This document shows positions 31,273 to 40,301 of a stretch of DNA of 64,000 nt, in pieces. Below the pieces are notes generated by a model. That model saw only the letters and a list, made by a program, of their open reading frames with translations. It was not told the DNA's origin and did no database searches. A program made the translations under genes and the position numbers. The stretch spans positions 1-64,000 of the forward strand of contig NZ_FYEB01000007.1 of assembly GCF_900187445.1 (NCBI RefSeq). Direction: 5' to 3'. This DNA is from Pseudomonas sp. Irchel s3b2. GTDB taxonomy: Bacteria > Pseudomonadota > Gammaproteobacteria > Pseudomonadales > Pseudomonadaceae. Position 1 is the first letter of the stretch. Every line of letters begins with the position of its first letter.

Positions 31273-31521
31273 ATGGCCGAGTATCAGGCTGGAACTCCTC
31301 AATGCGCGCCGGCAATATATGCTCAACAAATAATGCGGCGACGCTCAGTTGTCATACCTTTATTGGCAACTTCTTTCTTTATTTCTTGTATTAAGTGTCT
31401 GTGGGACGCTGTCGGAAATTTCCTAGGACGGCGCGCAGGAACGCAAGGCGCCCACTCTGCCGGGCGTTTCGGCGATCTTGATCACGTTGGGGTACCTGCG
31501 GCATTCAATCATTTCAAATAA
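31273..31521 (+). CDS. Small hypothetical protein (doubtful)
   Basis: 82 codons from ATG 31273 with AAGGAAAG directly upstream. The product begins MAEYQAGTPQCAPAIYAQQI, contains one hydrophobic stretch (VVIPLLATSFFISCI) and no recognisable domain. The surrounding 31200-31640 is markedly AT-rich against its neighbours, and the 3' part (from about 31430) reads like shuffled GC-rich sequence, so it may be a decayed or spurious frame. Nothing else is seen in the 31123-31648 gap. Confidence 0.25.
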   Translation: MAEYQAGTPQCAPAIYAQQIMRRRSVVIPLLATSFFISCIKCLWDAVGNFLGRRAGTQGAHSAGRFGDLDHVGVPAAFNHFK

Positions 31522-31648
31522 TTACACAATACTTAAGTGCTAGCATTTGAATAACAACTCCGGCACTCCATTCATGACAAACAACCTGTCGCGCAATACA
31601 TCTGATTGTTGACGTGGCATTGAACTTATGAGTCACAGGTAAATAACG

Positions 31649-33139
31649 ATGACCGCTACCCATGATCAGGCAATGAACTATGTTTATCAGCAGATGCTGC
31701 AGCGTTTGCTGGGTTTTTTCTCTCGCGCCGAGCGCACGGCATTGCAACTGCTGATTCAACGGCTGGTGATGTCCGCTGGGGGCATGGAGCGTATCGGCGA
31801 TTACAAGGTGCTGGCGATCCAGTCCGGGTCCCGAGACAGCTGCTACACGCTGGCGCTGCTGCGCGCCGCGCAACTGAGTATCGCCGGCCGGGCACCAGCG
31901 ACGTTTCAGCTGCGGGTGGCGACCTTGCGCTTGAACGGTACGGCTTCGACGACCCTGGAAAACATCCATCGCAGCTGCAGTGCATTGTTTCTCTACGACG
32001 ATCCTCGGGTCGAAGTGTTGATGGTCGATAATCGTGAAGTCCTGCCGTTCAACCATCTGGCGTCGATCTCCGACGCCGGTCGCGAGTCGAACCGGCTCAA
32101 CTTGCTGATGGTCGGGCACCGCCGCGCCTGGGATGGGCCGCTTGATCTGTGGGATGACGGGTACCTGGCGACCGGCGAGTTTTACGGACAAATCGCCCGC
32201 TGGGACAAGGGTGTCGATGCGTTGATCAGTAGCGATACGCCCCGTCGGCAGAAGCAGTTTCTCGAGGGTTTGAACCGTGCAGCGGCCAAGGCCGGGCTCA
32301 AGGCACCGGACCGTCATGAAACGGGCTACGAGGGCCTGTTCGCGCGGCTCGATGAATTGGGCAGCGATTGCTACCGCGAGTTTTATCCTGAGTCTGCCCA
32401 GGCGGTGTGGCGTCCCGCCGATCGTTTTGAAGCGTGTCGCCGCACGACCTTTATCGATATTCACGACATGCTGGTCAGCAATCTGGAAGAGCGCTGGCCG
32501 CTGCTCACCGATTTCCTCGGGTTTCAACCTGACGAGTTGTCGGCTCAGCTCAGTGATAACGACTACGTCAGCCTGACGATATCCGCGCACATTCGTGGCT
32601 TGCAAGCGTGCTTTGTAGACGGTCGTACCTATGAGACAGGCATCAGCGAGTACTTGCAGCGGGCGCTGGTGATGATGCGTCGCAAACAGCTTCCAGAACG
32701 CTTTTGCGAACGGGCAATGGAGACCTTCGGCAACCCGATGACAATGGCCGACCAGCGCGCATTGGTGGCGATCGAAACACAACAGAACCTCGGTTTGAGC
32801 GAGGCTCAACTGGTGTGTCTACTGTTTGCCCCTTTTGTCGATAACGGCGCGGCACTCGAGCGTTTTCTTCGTCAGTGCCATCCCGGCATGCTCGTGGCGT
32901 TGCCGGACTTGCACCGGGCGATGCAGGGCGGCCCTGCACCCGAGCAGGTTCTGCAGTGGATGGTCGATGTCAGCGGCTTGCCCGTGAGTCTGATCGGTAC
33001 GCTTTATCGCATGGCCCCGGTGGTTCGGGATGAGGGCAGGGGGGGCGGCACGGGAAGCGGCGAGATGGGTGTGCAAGCAGAGGTCGTGGAACCAGACAAT
33101 GAAACGTCCGTGGCTGGCGAATGGTCGACGGGACGGTGA
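31649..33139 (+). CDS. Conserved-looking hypothetical protein of 496 residues
   Basis: No family is recognised. The protein is soluble, with no signal peptide or membrane segment, and opens MTATHDQAMNYVYQQMLQRL followed by FFSRAERTALQLLIQRL, an amphipathic helical start. The middle contains RVEVLMVDNREVLPFNHLAS and LNLLMVGHRRAWDGPLDLWD, and the C-terminus is a low-complexity Gly/Glu-rich tail (DEGRGGGTGSGEMG). Codon use and reading-frame integrity match neighbouring real genes. It lies 67 nt upstream of a MocR-type regulator on the same strand, so the two may be linked. The start at 31649 has only a weak ribosome site (AGGTAAATAACG). Confidence 0.7.
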   Translation: MTATHDQAMNYVYQQMLQRLLGFFSRAERTALQLLIQRLVMSAGGMERIGDYKVLAIQSGSRDSCYTLALLRAAQLSIAGRAPATFQLRVATLRLNGTASTTLENIHRSCSALFLYDDPRVEVLMVDNREVLPFNHLASISDAGRESNRLNLLMVGHRRAWDGPLDLWDDGYLATGEFYGQIARWDKGVDALISSDTPRRQKQFLEGLNRAAAKAGLKAPDRHETGYEGLFARLDELGSDCYREFYPESAQAVWRPADRFEACRRTTFIDIHDMLVSNLEERWPLLTDFLGFQPDELSAQLSDNDYVSLTISAHIRGLQACFVDGRTYETGISEYLQRALVMMRRKQLPERFCERAMETFGNPMTMADQRALVAIETQQNLGLSEAQLVCLLFAPFVDNGAALERFLRQCHPGMLVALPDLHRAMQGGPAPEQVLQWMVDVSGLPVSLIGTLYRMAPVVRDEGRGGGTGSGEMGVQAEVVEPDNETSVAGEWSTGR

Positions 33140-33206
33140 AAGTGCCAGGTTTGACGGATTCAGCCAGGAGGCATCACGACGTTCGTAGCCTGTTCGGCCA
33201 TTTCCC

Positions 33207-34607
33207 ATGAAAGGACCACGAGATACCGATTTTGCGTATCAGGCGGTGTACCGTTACCTGACTAACCTGATCAATGAGCCGGGCAGTGACGTGCAAGTGC
33301 GCCTGCCTTCATTGCGACAGTTGGCGCACCGCCTGAGTGTGTCGATCTCGACCATTCAGTATGCCTATTCTCTGCTGGAGAAGGAGGGGCGCGTCTATTC
33401 GGTGGCCAAATCGGGCTACTACGCACTACCCGTGTCCTCAATCGGCATACCCGGCAGCGGCAAGGACCTGCTCGAAACGGTTTATGTCAACGCCAGACGT
33501 CCCGGCATGTTGGTGCTGAGTGCCGATGAGCCGGCGTTATTACAACCCTTGGATAGTCCGTTGCTGTTGCTGGAGAGAGAACTGCTGCGCCAGTATCCGC
33601 GCCAGCCACAACCGTCTTCGCAACCCTGCGGCGAGCTGGAACTGCGCACAGCCCTGGCGGCGCGCTACACCACTTCGCCGACACGTTGCTGGCATGCCGA
33701 TGATGTCTATATCGGCGCCGATCTGCGTGGCGTACTGGAAATATTGATTGCGGTCCTTGGCCTCAAAGACGCTGTGGTGGTGGTTGAATCGCCGTGCGAC
33801 TGGGTGATTCTGCGCCTGCTCCAGGACGCGGACGTGCAGGTGGTCGAGCTGCCGTTACAAGCCAATGGCGGTCTGGATCTTGAGCAGTTGACGGAATTGC
33901 TCGAGACCGGGCAAGTGCGCCTGGTGGTGCTTTCATCGGGGTTGAACATGCCCCGGGGCAGTGTGGCGCCTGACAGCAACAGGCAGTCCACCGCACAGCT
34001 GCTGGAACGACATGGCAGTTGGGTACTGGAAAACGATTGTTACGGCGAGCTCGAATTCGAGCCGAATGGCCTGCGGTTTCGCGATCTATTGGACCCGGAT
34101 CGGCTGATCGTGTTTTCCACATTCGAGAAAATCATCGGGTCGGAGGCGCCCTTCGGCTATCTGTTGTCGCGACAGCTGCGTGCCGAACTGCAACGGCACT
34201 TTCTGCTACGCGCTTTCCGTTTGTCGCTGATTCGTCAGAAAGCCATTGCACGGCTGTACAGCAATGGACGCATCGATCAACACCTGCTGGTGTTGCGTCG
34301 ATTGCTCAAGGAACGCATGGTGCAGATGACTCAGTTGCTTGAAGAGCGCCTGCCCGATGCACTGCACTTCATTGAGCCCCAAGGCGGGGCGACGATCTGG
34401 ATCCGCTCGTTGCGCCAGGTCGATGTGCATCGAGTGTTCGAGCGTTTACTCAAGCAGCATGTGGTGATCGCGCCGGGGGAACTGTTCAGTCTGCGGGGCT
34501 TGCACGGGCAGCATTTGCGCCTGAGTCACACCTTTGGTGGTCATCACGACCTCGCCGAGGCACTGGGATTGTTGGGGGATGCCTTGCGCCTGGAATCGAT
34601 CGACTGA
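33207..34607 (+). CDS. MocR-type regulator: GntR HTH fused to an aminotransferase-like domain
   Basis: 466 residues. The GntR winged helix occupies about residues 8-75 (LPSLRQLAHRLSVSISTIQY, then AYSLLEKEGRVYSVAKSGYY), followed by a fold-type I PLP-dependent domain (~110-460) with ENDCYGELEFEP as the Asp-Tyr cofactor region and STFEKIIGSEAPFGYLLS where the Schiff-base lysine belongs. MocR regulators use PLP chemistry to sense amino-compound effectors. Despite the family name it lies 20 kb from the moc locus. The upstream 496-residue gene or an unlinked gene may be its target; its own substrate is unknown. Confidence 0.87.
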   Translation: MKGPRDTDFAYQAVYRYLTNLINEPGSDVQVRLPSLRQLAHRLSVSISTIQYAYSLLEKEGRVYSVAKSGYYALPVSSIGIPGSGKDLLETVYVNARRPGMLVLSADEPALLQPLDSPLLLLERELLRQYPRQPQPSSQPCGELELRTALAARYTTSPTRCWHADDVYIGADLRGVLEILIAVLGLKDAVVVVESPCDWVILRLLQDADVQVVELPLQANGGLDLEQLTELLETGQVRLVVLSSGLNMPRGSVAPDSNRQSTAQLLERHGSWVLENDCYGELEFEPNGLRFRDLLDPDRLIVFSTFEKIIGSEAPFGYLLSRQLRAELQRHFLLRAFRLSLIRQKAIARLYSNGRIDQHLLVLRRLLKERMVQMTQLLEERLPDALHFIEPQGGATIWIRSLRQVDVHRVFERLLKQHVVIAPGELFSLRGLHGQHLRLSHTFGGHHDLAEALGLLGDALRLESID

Positions 34608-34718
34608 TTCGACGCGCCCAAACACCCTCGATACCTGACAATTGATAACGTCGCGCGATGGTCCAACTGTCAGTAAACTGCGTCCTATTCCCGAACCATT
34701 CTCTCTCAGAGGTTTTGC

Positions 34719-36365
34719 ATGACACTCAGTCCTTTTGCGGGCAAACCGGCACCGGCAGAACTGTTGGTCGATATCCCGCGACTGGTAACGGCCTATTACA
34801 CCGGCCAGCCCGATGCAGCCATTTCTACCCAGCGCGTTGCCTTCGGCACGTCCGGACACCGAGGTAGCTCGTTCGACCTGAGTTTCAACGAATGGCACGT
34901 TCTGGCCATCAGCCAGGCGATCTGCCTGTACCGCGAAGCCCAGGGCATCGACGGTCCGCTGTTCGTCGGGATCGACACCCACGCGCTGTCCACGCCGGCC
35001 GGTGCCAGCGCCCTGGAAGTCCTCGCGGCGAACGGTGTGACGGTGATGATTGCCGAAGGCGACGAGTACACGCCGACGCCGGCCATTTCCCATGCGATTC
35101 TCTGCTACAACCGTGGGCGCACCTCGGGCTTGGCGGACGGCATCGTCATCACGCCGTCCCATAACCCGCCACAAAGCGGTGGCTACAAATACAACCCTAC
35201 CAATGGTGGCCCGGCCGATACCCACATCACCAAGTGGATCGAAGCCAAGGCCAACGAATTGCTGGCGGCCAAACTCGCCGGCGTCAAACGCATCAGCTAC
35301 GAGCAGGCCCTGAAGGCCAGCACCACCCATCGTCACGACTACCTCAACACCTATGTCGCCGACCTGATCAACGTGATCGACTTCGATGCCATCCGCGATG
35401 CGAAGCTGCGTCTGGGTGTCGATCCGCTGGGCGGAGCAGGGGTGCGCTACTGGTCGGCGATTGCCGAGCATTACCGCCTGGACCTGGAGGTGGTGAATAA
35501 AGAAGTTGATGCGACGTTCCGTTTCATGACCGTCGACTGGGACGGGCAGATCCGCATGGACCCATCGTCCAGCCACGCCATGCAAGGCCTGATCGGTCTG
35601 AAAGAGCGTTTCGACGTGGCCTTTGCTTGTGACCCGGACCACGACCGCCATGGCATCGTGACCCCGTCCGGTGGTTTGCTGGCTCCCAACAACTACCTCG
35701 CTGTGTCGATCGATTACCTGTTCCAGAACCGTCCGCAATGGCGCGCTGATGCGGCCGTGGGCAAAACCGTGGTCAGCAGTGGCTTGATCGATCGTGTTGC
35801 CAAGCGTCTGGGCCGTCGTTTGTATGAAGTGCCGGTAGGCTTCAAATGGTTTGCCGACGGCCTGTTCGACGGATCCCTCGGTTTTGGCGGCGAAGAAAGT
35901 GCTGGCGCGTCGTTCCTGCGCAAGGATGGCAGTGTCTGGTGCACCGACAAGGACGGCTTGATTCCGGCATTGCTGGCCGCTGAAATGACTGCTCGCACGG
36001 GTCGCGATCCTAGCCAGGCCTATCGCGCATTGACCGATGAGCTGGGCGAACCTTTCTCGGTACGGGTCGATGCCAAGGCGAACCCTGAGCAGAAAGCGCT
36101 GCTGAGTAAATTGTCGCCGGACCAGGTCACCTCGACTCAACTGGCGGGCGAAGCGATCCAGAGCATCCTCAGTCACGCGCCGGGTAACGACCAAGCCATT
36201 GGCGGTCTGAAAGTCATGACCGAGAACGGTTGGTTTGCGGCGCGGCCGTCGGGTACTGAAGATATCTACAAGATCTATGCAGAAAGCTTTGTCAGTGATG
36301 ATCACCTTAAGCAGCTGGTGGCGGAAGCCCAGACCTTGGTGGATGGCGCGATTTCTGCGAAGTGA
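34719..36365 (+). CDS. pgm: Phosphoglucomutase (alpha-D-glucose phosphate-specific)
   Basis: 548 residues. RVAFGTSGHRGSSFDLSFNE opens the alpha-D-phosphohexomutase fold, Ser147 in TPSHNPPQSGGYKYNP is the phosphoserine, DPDHDRHGIV supplies the Mg-binding aspartates, and GGEESAGASFLRKDG plus RPSGTEDIYKIYAES complete the sugar- and phosphate-binding loops. It interconverts glucose 1-phosphate and glucose 6-phosphate for glycogen, trehalose and envelope sugar synthesis. It has an AGAGG ribosome site and its own terminator region beyond a REPIN. The length is that of E. coli Pgm (546). Confidence 0.96.
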   Translation: MTLSPFAGKPAPAELLVDIPRLVTAYYTGQPDAAISTQRVAFGTSGHRGSSFDLSFNEWHVLAISQAICLYREAQGIDGPLFVGIDTHALSTPAGASALEVLAANGVTVMIAEGDEYTPTPAISHAILCYNRGRTSGLADGIVITPSHNPPQSGGYKYNPTNGGPADTHITKWIEAKANELLAAKLAGVKRISYEQALKASTTHRHDYLNTYVADLINVIDFDAIRDAKLRLGVDPLGGAGVRYWSAIAEHYRLDLEVVNKEVDATFRFMTVDWDGQIRMDPSSSHAMQGLIGLKERFDVAFACDPDHDRHGIVTPSGGLLAPNNYLAVSIDYLFQNRPQWRADAAVGKTVVSSGLIDRVAKRLGRRLYEVPVGFKWFADGLFDGSLGFGGEESAGASFLRKDGSVWCTDKDGLIPALLAAEMTARTGRDPSQAYRALTDELGEPFSVRVDAKANPEQKALLSKLSPDQVTSTQLAGEAIQSILSHAPGNDQAIGGLKVMTENGWFAARPSGTEDIYKIYAESFVSDDHLKQLVAEAQTLVDGAISAK

Positions 36366-36374
36366 TTGAGGGCC

Positions 36375-36508
36375 CCTGTGGCGAGGGAGCTTGCTCCCGC
36401 TGGGGCGCGAAGCGGCCCCAAATCGGTTGACGAGGTGTAACAAGGTAAACCTCGCCGGTTGGATTACGACTGCTTCGCAGCCGGACGGGAGCAGGCTCCC
36501 TCGCCACA
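36375..36508. repeat. REPIN (paired inverted REP sequences)
   Basis: CTGTGGCGAGGGAGCTTGCT at the left is mirrored by GAGCAGGCTCCCTCGCCACA at the right, and each half contains its own small hairpin. This is the common Pseudomonas REP doublet found between genes. Confidence 0.85.
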
Positions 36509-36520
36509 AATGAAAAATGA

Positions 36521-36557
36521 AAAAAAGGGGCAACCATCAACGGCCGCCCCTTTTTTT
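36521..36557. terminator. Bidirectional terminator between pgm and the pirin gene
   Basis: AAAAAAGGGGC (36521-36531) and GCCCCTTTTTTT (36546-36557) form a stem with A-run and T-run on opposite sides. It therefore serves plus-strand pgm and the convergent minus-strand pirin gene. Confidence 0.85.
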
Positions 36558-36569
36558 GCATTTACCCCA

Positions 36570-37265
36570 TCAAGCCACATCCACCAACACAATCTCACTG
36601 TCCTCGATCGCGGTCACATGCAACACCTGCTCATCGGCAATCGCAACACCGTCCCGAGCGTGTGCACGCAAGCCATTGACCTCAATGACGCCAGTGGCTG
36701 GAACCAGATAAGCACGACGGCCGCTGTCCAAGTGATACTCCGCGGATTCTCCGGCCTTCAGATTCGCCGCCACCAGACGCGCATCGGCGCGAATGTGCAG
36801 GCTTTGATCATCGCCGGCCTTGCCGCTGGCCAAGGTCACGAAGCCTTCACGCTGGCCTTTGGGGAACGGTTTGGCGCCCCACGACGGGGCCGAACCGGCT
36901 TCATTGGGAATGATCCAGATCTGAAAGATCCGGGTCTCGGTCGCTTCCAGGTTGTACTCACTGTGAGCGATCCCGGTACCGGCGCTCATGACCTGAACGT
37001 CGCCCGCTTCGGTGCGGCCTTTGTTACCGAGGTTGTCTTGGTGGGTAATCGCGCCTTCACGAACGTAGGTGATGATTTCCATGTCCCGGTGCGGGTGTTG
37101 CGGGAAGCCGGTACCGGGGGCAATCACATCATCGTTCCACACCCGCAGGTTGCCCCAGTTCATGCGTTTGGGGTCGTAGTACTCGGCGAACGAAAAGTGG
37201 TGATGGGCATCCAGCCAGCCATGGTCCGCGCCGCCCAGCGAGTTGAAAGGTCTGAGTTCAAGCAT
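36570..37265 (-). CDS. Pirin-family protein (YhhW/quercetinase-like bicupin)
   Basis: 231 residues, the usual YhhW length. The N-terminal cupin carries metal ligands in WLDAHHHFSFAEYYDP and FPQHPHRDMEIITYV, plus SAGTGIAHSEYN. Relatives bind iron or another divalent metal and some show quercetin 2,3-dioxygenase activity; the physiological role is unclear. ATG 37265 has a strong AGGAG; the longer frame to 37349 adds unrelated residues. The upstream 279 nt to the helicase gene are AT-rich and should hold divergent promoters. Confidence 0.9.
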   Translation of the reverse strand: MLELRPFNSLGGADHGWLDAHHHFSFAEYYDPKRMNWGNLRVWNDDVIAPGTGFPQHPHRDMEIITYVREGAITHQDNLGNKGRTEAGDVQVMSAGTGIAHSEYNLEATETRIFQIWIIPNEAGSAPSWGAKPFPKGQREGFVTLASGKAGDDQSLHIRADARLVAANLKAGESAEYHLDSGRRAYLVPATGVIEVNGLRAHARDGVAIADEQVLHVTAIEDSEIVLVDVA

Positions 37266-37544
37266 GATCGTCTCCTGAAAAGGTTCGTCATGGGGCAGAA
37301 CGCCTGAGCCACAAACGAGAACCCGTGGTTGATGGCGAGCATCATCCATCAGGAACTAATCGATAAAAAGCGTAAAAAATGCCTAAATATAATCGAATTA
37401 ATCGATATAAAATTACCTCCAAACATTCTCATCCAGCCTTCACTTCATCGCATAAGCCAATGACCTGCAAGCATTTCACTAGAACTCAACGACAAATGCA
37501 GACACCATAGCCCTCAACAGCCTCACACCCTGGAGTCCGTCCGC

Positions 37545-40019
37545 GTGCCGCAACACACCCCCGATCTTCCTCCCGAACTTCGTCCGTTGGCTGAAATGCC
37601 TTTGCTTAAACGTCTGGCCGCCCGGTTCTTTGGCCACGGCCTTACCCGCCTGCGCGCGCAACACCGTGCGTCCTGGTTGCACGGGCAAGCCGACGGTTTT
37701 CGCAGCGGCCACAGCGCGGGTGTGGACTACGGTTATAAGGAAGGCAAACTCGAGGGACTGGAGGAAGGTCGGCAGGTTCTGTTGATTCGCGACTCGCGTT
37801 CAACCGAGCATCGACCGCCCAACGTCGATGACAATCTGTTCGACGATTGGCGCCTGCCATTGAGTGCTGAGCTGAAGAAGCGCATGAAGGCCGACGTCGC
37901 GCGACTGCTGCCCGCGCATGCCCAGCCGAGCGCTGCCCAATGGAAGATGATTTTCAGCGACACACCGTCGACCTCGGTGATCGCCGGGGCGGGCGCGGGC
38001 AAGTCGACCACGCTGGTGCTGCGAATCCTGCTGCTCAGCCATTACCTGGGGTTTGAGTTGAGCTCGATGACCGTGGTGACCTTCACCCGCGAATCGCGCA
38101 AGGATTTCATCAACAAGCTGATCGAGCTGTTTGCAGTCTGGGGCCGGGGAATCAGCCTTAAAGAAGCGCGCGATCTGGTGCGCACTTTCCATTCACGCAT
38201 CCTGCCGATGGTTCGCAGCCTGCCGGGTTTCGAGCGGCTGCAAGCCTTCGAAAACCTCAGTCACCGCGTGCAAGGCGGCGATGAGGAGGTCGACAGCAAC
38301 CCCTTCGACCTGCGCATCAACGACGCCCAGCGCCAGCAACTCAACGCCTGCTATCACAGCCTGCACACTCGCGATGAGCGCTTTCGCGAACTGATCAAAC
38401 CTTTGTCTCGTCATGCCTTGCAGCTCAAGGAGCTGGAGCGTGATCACCCGGACGTACAGAAACGCATAACGGTGACTGAACTCGCTGCCAAGCGCGATGA
38501 AGAACTGTGCGACACCATCGAAGACTTGTGGTTTCGCGCCGGCGCCTGGCCGATCAAGGGCATCGAACCGAACCGTCAGACCTTCGACATCAATGGCTCG
38601 ACCTTTCATTGCCACGGCTACATTCCGACGCTGGACGCCTGGGTGGTGCTGGGTTTCGATCCCCGGGAAAATCCTCAGGTCAGCCGTCCGAATGCCAAAC
38701 TTTCAGTGCGCGCAGAGTGGGCTGTAAAGCGCACCCTGTTTCAAGCTTTCTGTCGTAAGCCTTTGATATGGCTAGACAGTTATGAGTCTTCAAAGCGTGT
38801 TTTGGCATCGCTTGCCGGGGACGCGAGCGCCGGGCCGGGATTCGATTACAAGGTCAAGGGCGAACTCGGCTCCGCGCCGTTGCTGGACTGTTTTGTCGCG
38901 GCTGCCGGATTTATCGAAAACCTCGGCCTGGATGTGCCGAATGCCGTGGGCCAGATGAGTTTCGCCAAGGATGACCCGGACCGGTTTTTCTTCGAGGCCT
39001 TGAGCCTGTTCTGGCGAGCGCTGGAAGATCATCTGCTGGATCAATCGCCACCGGTGATGACCTACAACCGGATGTTCGCCTTGTTCAGCGAACATTCGCC
39101 GGAGAATCTCAAGCTGCTGGGCGATGAGTTGCTCAGGCCCATGTCGCACTTGATGATTGACGAGTTTCAGGACGTATCACCGCAGATCGTTTCGTGGATT
39201 CGCGCCAGTCTGGCCGAGATCCGCAGTCGCGGACCGGCCATGCATGTGGGGCGCGGCGCGCAACGTTCGTCATTGCTCTGTGTCGGCGATGACTGGCAGT
39301 CCATCTATGGCTGGCGCGGCAGCTCGCCGACTTACTTCATGGAATTCAACAAGGAGTTCCCGTCGCCGAGCACGACCAAAGTGATGCTCAGCGACAATTA
39401 CCGCAGCCATCAGCACATCATCGACGCGGCGGAGCATATCGTCCGCGCGGCACCGGCGATTGCCGGCAAGAAGGCCAAGGCCAGCGGTGAACCCAAGGCG
39501 TTGCTGCCGGTGAACGTGCTCGACCGGGATGATCAGGGCATGGCCAAGCGTCTGATCGAGCACTACAGGAAAGGCGATTCAATCTTGATGCTTTATCGAA
39601 AAAGCAGCGATAAGTCATTGATAGAAGAGCATATTCAGTCTGTAGTTAATGTGGATTCTAGCTTGCCGTACGACGCTCGACGGCTCAAACAACTGACCTA
39701 TCACAGCGCCAAGGGCCTGCAAGCTGATGCGGTATTTCTGCTGGGCGATTGCCAGCATCTGACCAGCTCACCCTACAAGAACCAGGTCTATCGCATGGCC
39801 GGACTCGGCAAGGCTGGCGACAGCGAACCTTACGACAGCGCACAGAAAGACGAGATTCTGCGACTGGCGTACGTGGGCATCACCCGGGCAGTGAGCCATT
39901 GCTATTGGTATGTCGATGGCCAGGATACCTCGGCTGCGAATATGCCCAAGGCCTCCGACCGGATCGGCAAGGGCAAGGCGTTCTTCGCTGATTACCGTCA
40001 AGGAAAAGTGCCGGCCTGA
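37545..40019 (+). CDS. UvrD/Rep-type superfamily 1 DNA helicase, stand-alone
   Basis: 824 residues. Walker A AGAGAGKSTTLVL (Lys153), Walker B/DEAD-like DEFQDVSP (Asp539), motif III VGDDWQSIYGWRGSSPTY, and the motif V/VI pair YHSAKGLQADAVFLLG and LAYVGITRAVSHCYW. The first ~110 residues form a charged, repeat-like leader (HGQADGFRSGHSAGVDYGYK) without helicase motifs, and an unusually long insertion separates motifs Ia and II. It should translocate 3'-5' on single-stranded DNA, but lacks the RecB/AddA nuclease domain. GTG 37545 is the start. It is a single gene with no recognisable partner, so its repair or defence role is open. Confidence 0.87.
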   Translation: MPQHTPDLPPELRPLAEMPLLKRLAARFFGHGLTRLRAQHRASWLHGQADGFRSGHSAGVDYGYKEGKLEGLEEGRQVLLIRDSRSTEHRPPNVDDNLFDDWRLPLSAELKKRMKADVARLLPAHAQPSAAQWKMIFSDTPSTSVIAGAGAGKSTTLVLRILLLSHYLGFELSSMTVVTFTRESRKDFINKLIELFAVWGRGISLKEARDLVRTFHSRILPMVRSLPGFERLQAFENLSHRVQGGDEEVDSNPFDLRINDAQRQQLNACYHSLHTRDERFRELIKPLSRHALQLKELERDHPDVQKRITVTELAAKRDEELCDTIEDLWFRAGAWPIKGIEPNRQTFDINGSTFHCHGYIPTLDAWVVLGFDPRENPQVSRPNAKLSVRAEWAVKRTLFQAFCRKPLIWLDSYESSKRVLASLAGDASAGPGFDYKVKGELGSAPLLDCFVAAAGFIENLGLDVPNAVGQMSFAKDDPDRFFFEALSLFWRALEDHLLDQSPPVMTYNRMFALFSEHSPENLKLLGDELLRPMSHLMIDEFQDVSPQIVSWIRASLAEIRSRGPAMHVGRGAQRSSLLCVGDDWQSIYGWRGSSPTYFMEFNKEFPSPSTTKVMLSDNYRSHQHIIDAAEHIVRAAPAIAGKKAKASGEPKALLPVNVLDRDDQGMAKRLIEHYRKGDSILMLYRKSSDKSLIEEHIQSVVNVDSSLPYDARRLKQLTYHSAKGLQADAVFLLGDCQHLTSSPYKNQVYRMAGLGKAGDSEPYDSAQKDEILRLAYVGITRAVSHCYWYVDGQDTSAANMPKASDRIGKGKAFFADYRQGKVPA

Positions 40020-40040
40020 TTTAAGAGCGTCTCAGAGAAA

Positions 40041-40158
40041 CCTGTGGCGAGGGAGCTTGCTCCCGCTTGAGTGCGCAGCACTCACAAAAATCGGCAATGG
40101 TTGTCAGATTTTTGGGGCCGCTACGCGACCCAGCGCGAGCAAGCTCGCTCGCCACAGG
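40041..40158. repeat. REPIN (paired inverted REP sequences)
   Basis: CCTGTGGCGAG at 40041 is mirrored by CTCGCCACAGG ending at 40158, with internal hairpins (GAGCTTGCTC and GAGCAAGCTC type). It belongs to the same REP family as the copy after pgm. Confidence 0.85.
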
Positions 40159-40301
40159 ACATTACCGACTGGCTGCGAAAAGTTGCGGGGGGCGCAATCC
40201 CGGCCTATGGTCCAAGGCGAGGCTTTGCATGCGACTGGCGCGCATTGATTCGCCGCAGGTCGCTGTCCATCCAGTGTGGATACCTGCAGCGAGGTGACGA
40301 C

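Noticed and set aside
31514..32809. 431-codon minus-strand frame opposite the unknown 496-residue gene
   Set aside because: The plus-strand frame has the more protein-like composition and a matching downstream neighbour; the minus frame has no ribosome site. As neither has known homology this is the least certain of the shadow calls.
34446..36533. 695-codon minus-strand open frame antisense to pgm
   Set aside because: It lies opposite a fully recognisable phosphoglucomutase; it has low-complexity His/Arg/Gln-rich composition and no ribosome site, as expected for a shadow of GC-biased codons.
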